NCBI RefSeq assembly: GCF_019703515.2 | Contig: NC_059393.1 | Location: forward strand, 10,000,001-10,064,000 | DNA length: 64,000 nt | Source of the DNA: Myxocyprinus asiaticus | Taxonomy: Eukaryota; Chordata; Actinopteri; Cypriniformes; Catostomidae | Reading direction: 5' to 3' | In this document: positions 11,687 through 23,310 of the stretch, one piece after another | Layout of the letters: the number at the start of each line of letters is the position of its first letter | Numbering within the stretch: position 1 is the first letter of the stretch | Notes under the pieces: model-generated | What the model was told of the DNA's origin: nothing | The model's database searches: none | What the model saw: only the letters and a program-made list of their open reading frames with translations | Position numbers and translations under genes: made by a program

Positions 11687-13183
11687 ATAGTGCATTCAGA
11701 AAGTATTCAGACCCCTTCATTTTTTAAATGTTATGTTGCAGCCTTATGCTAAAATGCTTTAAATTATTTTGTTTTTTTCCACATCATTCTACACTCCATA
11801 CGCAAAAATCAGATTTTTGATAACTTTGCAAATTTATTAAAAAAGAATTGCACTGAAATATCACATTTACGTAAGTATTCAGACCCTTAACACAGTACTT
11901 AGTTGAAGCACCTTTGGCAGCAATTACATCCTCAGGTGTTTTTTGGGTAAGATGTGACAAGCTGTGCACACCTGGATTTTCTGCCATTCTTCTCTGCAGG
12001 TCTTCTCGAGTTCTGGATGGGGGCCGTCAGTGGACAGCCATTTTCAGGTCTCTCCAGAGATGTTAGATTGGGTTCAAGTCTGGGCTCTGGCTGGACCACT
12101 CATTCACAGAGTTGTCCCTAAGCCACTCTTGCGTTGTCTGGCTGTGTGCTTTGGGTCATTGTCCTGTTGGAAAGTGAACCTTCGGCCTAGTCTGAGGTTC
12201 TGAGTGCTCTGGACCAGGTTTTCATTAAGGATATCTTCGTATTTTGCTGCGTTCTGCTTTCCTTTAACCCTGACCAGTCCCTGCCACTGAAAAACACGCC
12301 CACAGCATGATGCTACCAAAAGACATGATGCTTGGAATTGAGGTCAATCAGTCTTTGTTTCATCAGACCAGAGAATCTTGTTTCTCACAGTCTGAGAGTC
12401 CTTTAGGTGCTTTTTTGTGTCTTGCACTGAGCAGAGGCTTCAGGCTGGCCACTCTGCCATAAAGCCCAGATTGATAGAATGTTGCAGTGATGGTTGTCCT
12501 CCTGCCAGTTTCTCCCATCTCCTCACATGATCTCCTGAGCTCAACCAGAGTGACCATTGGGTTCTTGGTCACCTCTCTAACCAAGGTCCTTCTCCCCGAT
12601 TGCTCAGTTTGGCCAGGCGGTCAGCTCTAGGAAGAGTCCTGCTTGTTCCAAACTTCTTCCATTTCTTCCATTGTGCTTTTGGGAACCTTTAATGCAGCCA
12701 AAAAAAAAATAATTTGTAGCCTGCCCCAGATCTGTGCCTCGACACAATCCTGTCTCTGAGCTCTGCAGGCAGTTCCTTTGACCTCATGGCTTGGTTTTTG
12801 CTCCTATATGCTTTTTCAGCTGTGAGACCTATAGACAGGTTTGTGCCTTTCCAAATCATTTCCATTTAATTGAATTTGCCACAGGTGGACTCCAATCAAA
12901 GTGTAGAAACATCTCAGATGATCCCTAGAAATGGGAAGCGCCTGAACTAAATTTCAAGTGTCATAGCAAAGGATCTGAATACTTATGTCAGTGTGATGTT
13001 TCTCTTTATTTTTAATAAATTTGTACAAATATCAGAAATCAGGTTTTTGCTTTGTCATTATGGGGTATGGAATGTAGATTGATGTGGAAAAAAACCAAAC
13101 AGTTTAAAGCATTTTAGCATAAGGTTGCAACATAACAAAATGTGAAAAAATGAAGGTGTCTGAACACTTTCTAAATGCACTGT
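11687..13183 (-). mobile_element. Tc1-like transposon, full length, inactive
   Basis: The ends are long inverted repeats of roughly 200 bp. The left outer end reads AGTGCATTCAGAAAGTATTC and the right outer end, inverted, reads AGTGCATTTAGAAAGTGTTC; both abut TA. Between them the minus strand encodes a decayed Tc1 transposase. The terminal repeats have diverged from one another, so the insertion is not recent. Confidence 0.9.
11784..12584 (-). pseudogene. Tc1-like transposase remnant
   Basis: Frame pieces on the minus strand give, in order, an N-terminal HTH-side piece (MVREVTKNPMVTLVELRRSC, SARHKKAPKGL), then a catalytic piece with the second-Asp motif [12 protein letters not shown], then a C-terminal piece ending near 11784. 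They lie in different frames with stops between them. The DDE transposase would have cut and pasted the element at TA sites; this copy cannot. Confidence 0.8.
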
Positions 13184-13975
13184 AAAAGCAAACAAACTGA
13201 AGGCCGATTTGATTCCAGTGTGTTTTGTTTTTTGTTTTTTTTTTTACTTTAAATTAGGTAAGCTCCAGAAAATCCCTTAAAAAGGTGAACTACACACTCC
13301 GAGTTTGGCAGGGACTGTCCGCATAGGAATACACACAAATGCTATGCCCACTTCCCTCTGGATGCCTGGCAACTGTCGCTATGGAAATGAGTCAAAGAAG
13401 TTCTTTGGCTCAAACTCTCAAGACCTGCGGTGCATGCTAGCATGCCAGTGAGGTGGGAAGTTAAAGTACTTAATGGAGCACACGGATTGTCCAAACACTG
13501 GCAGCACAGGCTACTTTGAAAAAACAAAATTATTTAGACACTAAAGCCACATTTGAAAATTGATGCATTTTATTGCATCAGATAACAAAATATGAAGCCA
13601 AGTGGCTTCTGCAGTATGCTTAACTTCATTTTTCTGTGCCATGTTTTTTGTTTTTACCAACTGGTAAAAGTATAGTAGAGTAACCAAATGTGTTGACATT
13701 TGCTCGTCAAGTGTGTTTTGTGCTTGCTATCTCATGCTTGATATTTTGTTACCTTCTGAATGACTTACGCATTTACATTCATACATTAAGTGTGGCGATT
13801 TCGCATTTTGAGCTCAAATCTGTGAAGAACGTGTAGCTGTGCATGCCCCAGCTCACATCCTAGCAGTTATTCTTACAAGTAAGACGAGTGTTTGTGTAAT
13901 TATACAGTAAAAATTAACCATCATCATAACTGAGACAATGTCAGTGGAGACTCTTTCCTGTCATTATCTGCAGCA
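13184..13975. other. No feature recognised
   Basis: Between the Tc1-like element and the next MITE I see only poly-T runs and unique-looking sequence. No adducin exon homology is present. Confidence 0.35.
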
Positions 13976-14353
13976 TGTTTCCATGAACTGTAAATGCCCA
14001 TTATCTTGAGGGAGACTGCCTTTTTGTCAAGGAGCAGCTGAACGACCTCTTTGCTTCGGGGAGAGTTGTATTTTCTGTAATAAAGCAATTCTACATTTAT
14101 GATATTAAATGCTGCCAGGAGATGTCCCAGAATAAGTGCAATGGCTATTATAATGAGGGCTCATTCATGTGAATAAGCCGTTTCCATCACTTTAATGCAC
14201 ATTTGAACTAATGCGAAACTCTAGAAAATCCACTTCCTCCTAACGCATAAGTTTATGCAAATTTTTAATTTATTTGCATATCAAGCGCTTCCATTCAGGA
14301 TTTCATATGCATTTTCAAAATGCGCATAAAAATAATTGGATGGAAACGCAGCT
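13976..14353. mobile_element. MITE with GTTTCCATCCA-type terminus, partial copy
   Basis: The right end is TTGGATGGAAACGCAGCTA, the inverse of the left end of the element at 32123. The interior (GAGCAGCTGAACGACCTCT, then GGAGATGTCCCAGAATAAGT) also matches the segment at 32640-32790. The left boundary is poorly preserved. Confidence 0.6.
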
Positions 14354-15285
14354 AGTAACTTTACACAAGTAACAGAGTTTAACCAGAGTTGACAGTGTTT
14401 TTAATTTGATGCGAACAAAAAAAAGCTTTGAGAAATAGAGGTTTGATCATACTGTTGTGCACCTGGGTGTCAATTGCAGGGATGTGCAAAACTACGTATT
14501 TAAAAAAAAAAAAAAAAAAAAAGACATCATTTTGGCAACCCATTGACTTGTCAGTTAAACTGTATTAAAGAGGCCCTGTATAATTAGGCTGGTTTTGTGT
14601 TGATCTGACCCTGATCAGATTCTTAAGCCGCTTTTTCACTGCATCTGACAAACGATAGATGATAGACCAGAAGTAATTTCTGATGAGGAGTTGCACAGGG
14701 CTGCACTGAGTTCTGACCATCTGGGAATGCAGAATTTATCGATCCGAATTGAGCTTTGGATGCGTTTTAATTGAGCTTGAACAACCAGACAGTGTGCAAC
14801 CGCCCAACCAGATGAGATGTAAAAAGTATTATCACAAAGAAAGAAATGTCAAAGTTTTTTTTATTTTTTTTTTTATCCTAAACTTTATTCTAAATTAATG
14901 CTGATTTGGTAGATTGGGCAGTTATTAATGAAGTAGTCCGAAATTATTATATACATAAATATATTACAAAAGGCATTTATAATTAAATGTGTGGAACATA
15001 ACATACTAATCAAAACTTGAGAAAAAACTCAAAAGAAGAATTCTAAAACTAGGCAACCTCAATAAATGACTTGACCACAGTGACCCATCCCTAGTTGATT
15101 ATACAGACACTGAAACATTGAAAGTATGGCTTTCCACAAATGTTCAGCGTACTTATAAAAAATGAGATGCAAGACCTTAAGACCATATCCCTAAAAGTTT
15201 GTTTATAACTTTAGATCTTCTGCTGTTTGGCTTCCTCCAGCTCTTTTAGATTGAGTGGTGTAGGCCTCTGGGTTAATAGACTTAA

Positions 15286-15922
15286 AAGAATGTTCCAGGT
15301 TCAGTACAGGTAAAGCTTAATTGACAGCATTTGTGACATAATATTGATGACCACAAAACACAATTTAGACTTAATTTTACCCCTCCTTTTCTTTAAAAAA
15401 AAAAAAAAAAAAAGCAAAAATCTGGGTTACAGTGAGGCACTTACAATGTAAGTGAATGGGGGACAATTTCTGAACATTAAAATACTCAGTTTTTCAAAAG
15501 TATAGCCACAAGATGTAAACAAAATGCATGTAAATGTGATTTTAGTGTGATAAAATCACTTGCTAAACTTTTCTGTGTAAAGTTATCTCCAATTTTACAG
15601 CTTCATTGACGACGTAATGTCAACAAACACTAAAACCCTAAAATGGTTGTAAAAATTACAACTTAAACTACTTTGCAGCTTAAATAATACATAGTTGAGA
15701 ATTAATGTGTGTAAATTATAAGTTTCAAAAATTGCCCCTATTCACTTTCATTGTCCACATTCATTTCCATTGTAAGTGCCTCACTGTAACTTCAATTTTA
15801 TCTTTTTATTTTTTTTAATTTATAAAGAAAAGGAGGGATGTTGAAATTAATTTTGTGGTAATCAACATTGACACAAAAAGCTGTTGATTGTGCTTAACTT
15901 GTATTGAACCCATAACATTCCT
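15286..15922. mobile_element. TTAA-flanked palindromic MITE (copy 1)
   Basis: TTAA lies at 15282-15285 and 15923-15926. The ends are AAGAATGTTCCAGGTTCAGT and, inverted, AGGAATGTTATGGGTTCAAT. The element is a near-palindrome: the GTGAGGCACTTACAATG block in the left arm reappears inverted in the right arm as CATTGTAAGTGCCTCAC. The TTAA targets suggest a piggyBac-type transposase acting in trans. No coding. Confidence 0.8.
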
Positions 15923-16067
15923 TTAACTAGTTGTGTTGTCGAATTTCAAGCGGAAAAAAAACTGTGCATGTGAATGTTTAAACGTGCTAAGTGTTACCAA
16001 AGCGTGAGAGGATTAAAGCTCTCCGTGTCACATGCCATGTCTATCTCTCATCAGTGTGAGACATCTC

Positions 16068-16070
<3 letters not shown>

Positions 16071-16156
<86 letters not shown>
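16071..16156 (+). repeat. (TC)43 microsatellite abutting a splice acceptor
   Basis: 86 nt of uninterrupted TC dinucleotides run directly into the AG (16157-16158) of the first add3 exon in the window. It therefore serves as that exon's polypyrimidine tract. A branch-point-like CTAAT lies just upstream at about 16067-16071. Arg/Glu and Ser/Leu frames over the repeat are artefacts. Confidence 0.95.
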
Positions 16157-16158
<2 letters not shown>

Positions 16159-16294
16159 GCATTTAGGGATGAGCTGGAGGGTCTGATCCAGGAACAGATG
16201 AACAAGGGGAATAACCCCGCAGGACTGCTTGCTCTGCGGCAGATTGCAGACTTCATGTCCAGCTCCGTGGCCGGATTCTCCACCTCCCCCCTCA
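16159..16294 (+). CDS. add3: add3 exon (first in window), N-terminal head region
   Basis: It encodes [20 protein letters not shown] and then [20 protein letters not shown] up to PL, in frame from its first base, and ends one base into a Ser codon. The acceptor is CTCTCTCAG and the donor is GTGAGT at 16295. The protein matches the segment of adducins just before the aldolase-like core. The preceding exon is not seen in the 16 kb upstream. Confidence 0.95.
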
Positions 16295-19200
16295 GTGAGT
16301 ATCGGCATAGAGCGACTCATCTCTAGGGCAACAGACTGCAACATTCCTCAAGTCATCCAAAGTCCCAGATGCCCTACTCTTCCACCTGTTCATAGTTATA
16401 CAGGTTGCTAAATAATAGCTGTTCCCATAAAACAGACACTGAGAGAGGAAATATGACCAGCCAGCTCAGGAAAGCCTTTGCATTCTTTTATCTCACTTTT
16501 TCCTCCCTTATCACCCCATCCAGCCCTTTACACGTGTCTGTTTTCTCTGTGCTATGCAGAACTAATCAGTGAAACTTCAGTGAACCCCTTTAGTAACAAT
16601 GTGCTCAAACTCTAAACCACATCGGAGAGTCTCTAGATCCACAGGTCAAGGGCTTTAAAGAGCCAGCCTTAAGAAAAAAAGGCTTCTCGTAAATTAAATT
16701 GAAAAAACTCTCCAAAATGGTTGGCCAAGGTTACGATCAGCAGTAATATCTGACAACACTGGTATCATAAATTGTGCAAAAAAAATTATCATCAAAATTG
16801 TCACAAATGCTGTCAGTTGAGCTTAACTTGTATTGAACCCAGAATATTTCTTAAAGAATGCAATTCCAATTTACAAAAAATCTAACTCCTCAATCCAACA
16901 TCTGCAGGGAGATCATCAACATCACAGCCTTCATACCTGATGACATAAATCCCAAGGATGTTTCTTCAAAAGCAATCTGAAGGCTGGAAAATTGACATTC
17001 TGTAAAAGAACAAGCTACATTGTTATACACATCAAGCTATTATTTCTGTAATTTCACACAACAAGAAATGTTCAAGCAACTATACCCTGTACTCTTGATG
17101 AGGTTGTCTGGATCCTCATTTTGGTAGTCAAATAGAATTTGAGGATACACTCCCTCTTAACATCAATGCAGTCACACCGAGGATAAGACAATTTTCAACA
17201 TGCACCTATAACAAAATACATTTAGAAATAGTTCACCCAGGGTTCCTGCATATCCTTAAGTCTTAAATATCTTAAATGATACAACAAAAGTCTTAATTTA
17301 AGACTTCTTTCAATACAAATTTGGGAGAGGAAAGACAGAAATCGTGATATGACCTAATGGGATTATCAAACTTCAAAAGAATACAATTTAATTAAATACA
17401 TCTGCTGCATCCTTCAAAATGAAAACATGGCACTGTTGTATTTTCTCCAAGCACATGGGGGCTTGTGAGGGTTTCCAGCTGTTGCAGAGGCATTGTTTTA
17501 TTGTAGGTCCCGCCTCCTGTGTTCAGATTGGCTACTAAGAGCTACTTACAAGCAGTCTGCGATTGGGCAGTTGAGAAGTCATTCATATCACCTTAGTAAT
17601 CATAAAAAGAGGAACATCATATCATATAAGTTGCAGAAAAACAAACAGCCACTAAATTTTAATTTTAAATGGCTAACATTAGACTAGACAGAACTATCAC
17701 ATGCATTTAAATCGGCTGTTTGAAGCTGTGTCGGTTATTATTATTATTATGGGGACAATGTAACATCACAGCTTCCAGTGTATGAACGTGTGTTTTTACT
17801 CTTTTCTGTCCTATACAACCGATAGACCTATTTTCTATACAGTATATTTCATACAGCTCAATATACGGCATGTAACATCATTTGTCACTTCTTTTCTATA
17901 ACTTCAGAATAGAAGTGGTTTAATGAAGCGATATGATAGGTGTGGTTGAGAAACAGATCAATATTTAAGTCTTTTTTTTTTTGTTTTTTTTTTTTTACTA
18001 AAATGAAAGTCAGTGTTTAGATTTACAGTAGAAAAAGGACTTAAAGAGGCCCCATTATGCCTATTGGGATTTTACCTTTCCTTTAGTGTGCAATATAGCT
18101 GTTTGTGTATATAAAAGGTCTGCAAAGTTACAAAGCACAAAGTCCATGCCAAAGGGAGTTACTCTCTCCCACAGAAAACACGGCTCCTGAAACGCCCTGT
18201 TTGCAGTCCAGCCATTACTTCCGTGACTTAGCTATGTCACTATGTAACACATTTTCATAAGGGCTACTTCGGTTATGGTAAGGGGCTTTACATTTCTGAC
18301 ACGTGCTCTAAGCGGTTGACCAGTCACAACAGACTGGGCCAGCTGACCAATCAGAACAGACTGGGCTTTAAAGAGACAGGAGCTAAAACGGAGCATTTCA
18401 GACAGGGTGTGAAAAGAGGTGCTGCAGCACTGTACAGAATGAGAATTATTTTTATTTATTAATTTTTTTTTTTTTTACATTAAAGCATGTAAACCTATTC
18501 TAGTAGACCTCCAAAATAAAATTATGAACCTGTAAATGAGCATAATAAGGGCCCTTTAAATATTTATCTGTTTTTAGGAATATGGTAAGAAATAATTGAA
18601 GATTTTATATTTCTTGGCTTACAGAGAAGTGAGAAATACACTGTCAAATGTGCATAAGTAAATAATTGTATTTAGAACCCCAGTGAGCAAGCCGAAGGCG
18701 ACTGGCAAGGAACACAAAACTCCATAAGATGTTGGGTAACAGAGAAAAATAACATTGGGAGAACTTTTCATGCAAACTGTGCTCTGTTTCAGACTAAACT
18801 GCCAGTGTGAAAGCCTCCTTAGTCAGCTGGAACTCTAGTATGAGTTCTGAAACATTTAGCCGGCTGGAGCTCTAGAATGAGTTCTGAAACATTTAGCCGG
18901 CTGGAGCTCTAGAATGAGTTCTGAAACATTTAGCCGGCTGGAGCTCTAGAATGAGTTCTGAAACATTAGCCGGCTGGAGCTCTAGAATGAGTTCTGAAAC
19001 ATTTAGCCGGCTGGAGCTCTAGAATGAGTTCTGAAACATTTAGCCGGCTGGAGCTCTAGAATGAGTTCTGAAACGGTCTCCTTGAGCTCTAGAATGAGTT
19101 CTGAATCATTAGTCGACTGGAGCTCTAGAATGAGTTCTGAAACAGTCTGCTGGAGCTCTAGAATGAGTTCTGAATCATTAGTTGACTGGAGCTCTTGAAT

Positions 19201-22200
19201 GAGTTCTGAAACATTTAGCCGGCTGGAGCTCTAGAATGAGTTCTGAAACGGTCTCCTTGAGCTCTAGAATGAGTTCTGAATCATTAGTCGACTGGAGCTC
19301 TAGAATGAGTTCTGAAACAGTCTGCTGGAGCTCTAGAATGAGTTCTGAATCATTAGTTGACTGGAGCTCTTGAATGAGTTCTGAAACATTTAGCTGGCTG
19401 GAGCTCTAGAATGAGTTCTGAAACATTTAGTCGGCTGGAGTTCTAGAATGAGTTATGGAATGTTCAATTAGCTGGCATAATAGAATATATGCAGCGCTTT
19501 AGCTGCAGTTCCAAAAGTGATTTATTCTAGCTGTGAGAGCTGACTGTTTTAATTTTATTGCTGTTTAAATTTATTATTGGTTTGGATTTGCTTATATCAG
19601 AATCCAGGTTATAAATAAGCCACAGTAAATTGATTACAGGAATGTTGTTTTCCAGTATTTAGCTGTATAAACCACATAAACCAAAGAAGAACATTTGATT
19701 AGATTTAGGCACATAGAAGATGTGTACTCCTAAATACTCCTGGGGTAATTATGAGTTCATCAGGACTCCATAATTAGAGTATGAGTTGGATTGATATCGA
19801 AGAGTACATTTTCACCACAGTTTGGGACTCATATTTGCATGAGCAATACTGAAATGTTACATTTTAACTTGTTAGCTAAGAGAAATTTGAAAGACAAACC
19901 AATAGTGGAGATGATGTAAGCCAATAGCAAGTTATTTATTCTTCAATTTTGGTCTCCTCTTCATTGTTTCTCTGTTTTCTCAGGTTTGGGCATGGTGACC
20001 CCAATAAACGACATGTTCAGTATGGAGTCCACTTCTATGGTGAAGGGAGAGAAACAGACCCGCTGTAAACTGGCCAGCCTGTACAGACTAGTGGACCTGT
20101 TCAGTTGGGCCCACTTCGCAAGCTGTTACATTACAGTAAGGCACAGCTTTCTGTATTGACACTTAAATACTCCATGAAATGGTTTGAGCACAGTTTTGTA
20201 TCCTATGTTGACGTATTATGTTTCTATACACTGGATACGCTCTTGAGAGTAAGTTTCGTCATCAACATTTTGTTCCGTTTTCCTGGAAGGAAATACTGTA
20301 AATTTAAAGTGTTTATCTGCTAAAAGCTTTTTTTTAGTAGTGCACTGTTATATTCCTCAAGATGGCATTAAAAGCTAATAGACATGGAGTAAAAGCCACA
20401 AAACTCCCATTTTGATTTCATGGGGTCTTTTAATATTAATAATACATTTTATTTGTTGATAAGTATTATTTTTGTGTGTTAATTTTAACAGTGTGAAATC
20501 TAGTAGTGCTAGATTTGCTGGAATGCTTGTTGAGGAGAAAAACTTAAACACTTGTTTGTGTGTGTAGGTTCGTGTCAGTAAGGAGCAGGATCATATCCTC
20601 ATCATCCCCAGAGGACTGTCCTTCGCTGAGGCCTCCGCGTCAAATCTGGTAAACAAACTGCTTGTCTTGCATTATCACAGCAGAGCCTGATAGAAGTTCT
20701 GGGAACAGCTCTAACATCACGCCACAAGGCTGCCGGGGTCACTTTAAGCAATGGCCTTAGTCTGATCATACATTCCAGTCAGACTGAAAATAGAATTGAT
20801 TTGGGCTTTTATCATTTCAGTTACAGATTATCTTGGTTAAATGTTAAATCAATTATTACTTTTTTAATTGTTATTTTAAGACTTTGATTATGCTTTGCTG
20901 GCATTTCATCATCTGAGTGGTGTATGGGCTTGTTTAACCATAAATGGGACAATATTGCCCATTGCCTAATAGTAGGTGTGTTTCTGTTTTGTTTGCATGT
21001 TTGTGGTCTTTTATGAGTGCTCTTGGGGTTTGGAGTCCGATCTGTGCCATGCACGGAGGGAAAATATTGGCAAGGTCACTGACAAGGTTTTTGTTACGTG
21101 TATTGATGTTGGGCAATTTTATTTCCGTTCCAATACTGCTGTAGTAATAACTACAAAACCATTTGAGCTGTAAACTTTAGACAATGACGACAGTCGGAGA
21201 TATATTTTTCATATATATTTTCAATAATTCAAAGATCAGAGAGTACTTATACTGTCACTATGTAGGGCAGTATTATTTCTGCTATGTGAAAACATGGATG
21301 GAATCACTGAATCCAGTCATAAAAATTGCATTGGCTATAAAATGTGAAATTTCACAGAATTTGACATATTTTGGAATGAAAATGAATGTTTGAATGCATA
21401 ATTAACTTAAAATCTCAATATGTCCAAGTGTGATGATTAAACTGCAAGGCGCTGCGATTTAATTAAATAGTGTGAAGCTGACCACTCTTCCTCTGAAAAG
21501 ATCATATTTAAAGCAATTAAATAATAATAATTAAAGCAATATCTCACATCTGTAATGTTCTGTTGTGCAGCACTTCATTTGATGATAAATATCTCCAGTG
21601 TTGCTTTGGATTGTTCTGTGAGGATTTTGTAGAGAAGCACTTAATTTGGTAAAGAATGCAATGTTATGTTGAAAAAGTTAATTAAAAAGCACCTATTATG
21701 GTTTTTAAATGTGCCTAATTTTGTTTTAAAGGTTTCATACAATAGATTTACATGCATCCAAGGTCAAAAACACTTTTAATTTGCTCATTTAAATTGCAGC
21801 ATTACCTTTTTATTCCCAATGTCAAAAACGACTCGTTCAATGATCCGTTCTAAAGGATTCATTCTAAACTCCTCCTTTCAGAGAGCCTGCTCTGCTCTGA
21901 TTGGTCAGATGTCCCAGTCTGTTGTGATTGGTCTACCGCTTAGTTTAGTGTTTCAGGGCAGGTCAAAGCTGTTCGCGAGCAGCCAATGAAGACCAGAGGC
22001 GGGTTTTTTGTTACCAAATTATATAGGTTAGTACAGGAAGTCTGGAAATACTAACGACTCATTTCAGGTGTTCAGAATCGGTTTTTTCTTTTGGGAGTCA
22101 ATGGCTGTGTCTCATTTGGAAAGCTGCATCCTCCGGAGGTTGCATTTGTCAACTGCATACGTCATCGAGGCTGTCTTGTTTCAGAAAAGTGAGTAGGACT

Positions 22201-23231
22201 CTTCGAATGCGACCTGCTTTCATGGGAATTTGGAGGATGCATGAGGTGTATCCTTTGTGGGCTTTCACAATCCACAGTTCTTTGCTTCAACGGAAATGTC
22301 TAAAAAAAATTACGGCAATTTGCCCATAAATATGATGTTCAAACGCAAGGAATGTTAATTCCCAAGTTGAAGTACCTCAGTAGATGGGTGCAGAGTATAT
22401 AATATGGATAATTATATTAATTTATAACTAAAATAAAGTATTAGACTAAAAGTACACCTGTAAAATCTTTTCTCTTCTTTTCTCTTTACATCATTATAAC
22501 TCTCCTAAAATGTACCTCATGCATTCCCTTCTAAAGGGACTTTGTTCCCTTCTAACTCAAAGCACTCACGCTTGTTTAAGAGTGCTTTCATAGCAACCTT
22601 GTTACCTTCCATTTCCGTTCGTCCTACGAAGGCCATCTCGTTTAATTGAGACTTGTTTAAGGAGGACACTCGGTATAATGCAGCCTTCAAAGGAGGCGAC
22701 CTCTGGAGGATGCATTCTTCCAAATGAGATATAGCCAATAACTCCATTTGTCGTGCACTTTGATTTTTGAAACTTTGCAGACTTTTTTACATTCACAAAC
22801 AGCTATATAACACACTACATGAAAGGTAATATTTGAAAAACCATAATAGGTGCTCTTTAAAATAATTCTATATTTCATAACATTTTTAACAGATTAATTA
22901 ATATGCCTCAGACTAGGCATAATGGTTAGAATAAAAATTCTAACTGAATAAATGAGATCAGTGAGCTCATGAATATCATGACAGACTTGAATCTTTTAGA
23001 CATATGTGATCTTTACACTTACACATTAATATTTATGAAATAGAACAATGTGTAAAAAATCTTACTACTTAGCAGCTCTTCAGCATAAAACTGATCTAAA
23101 CGGTACGTTTTCTAGTGTGTCACCCAGTGTCACTGCAATGCAAGGTTACAAAATATAAGTTACAACACATACTTAGTATATAGGCTAAATGTCAATTATT
23201 TTCAGTTTGTGAAAATTATTTTTATTAACAT

Positions 23232-23310
<79 letters not shown>

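Larger units (their letters stand above)
16295..19983 (+). other. add3 intron (3.7 kb) with MITEs and a minisatellite
   Basis: It holds the terminal MITE fragment at 16778-16858, a CAGGGTTCCTGC-type hAT-like left end near 17240, the TTAA MITE at 18045-18555 and the 18-unit minisatellite at 18821-19473. No extra exon is seen. Confidence 0.7.

Noticed and set aside
14478..15095. Possible hAT-like element between CAGGGATGTGCAAA and CCATCCCTAG
   Set aside because: The two ends match for only about eight bases and no target duplication was found.
1..16158. Upstream coding exon(s) of add3 with the start codon
   Set aside because: I looked for the conserved N-terminal adducin segment on the + strand and did not recognise it; most of this span is repeats and non-coding DNA.
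16051..16344. Minus-strand frame with long Arg-Glu repeat
   Set aside because: It is the antisense of the TC microsatellite plus the add3 exon.
18821..19473. CRISPR-like repeat-spacer array
   Set aside because: The 'spacers' are a small set of recurring variants and the locus is eukaryotic; it is a higher-order minisatellite.
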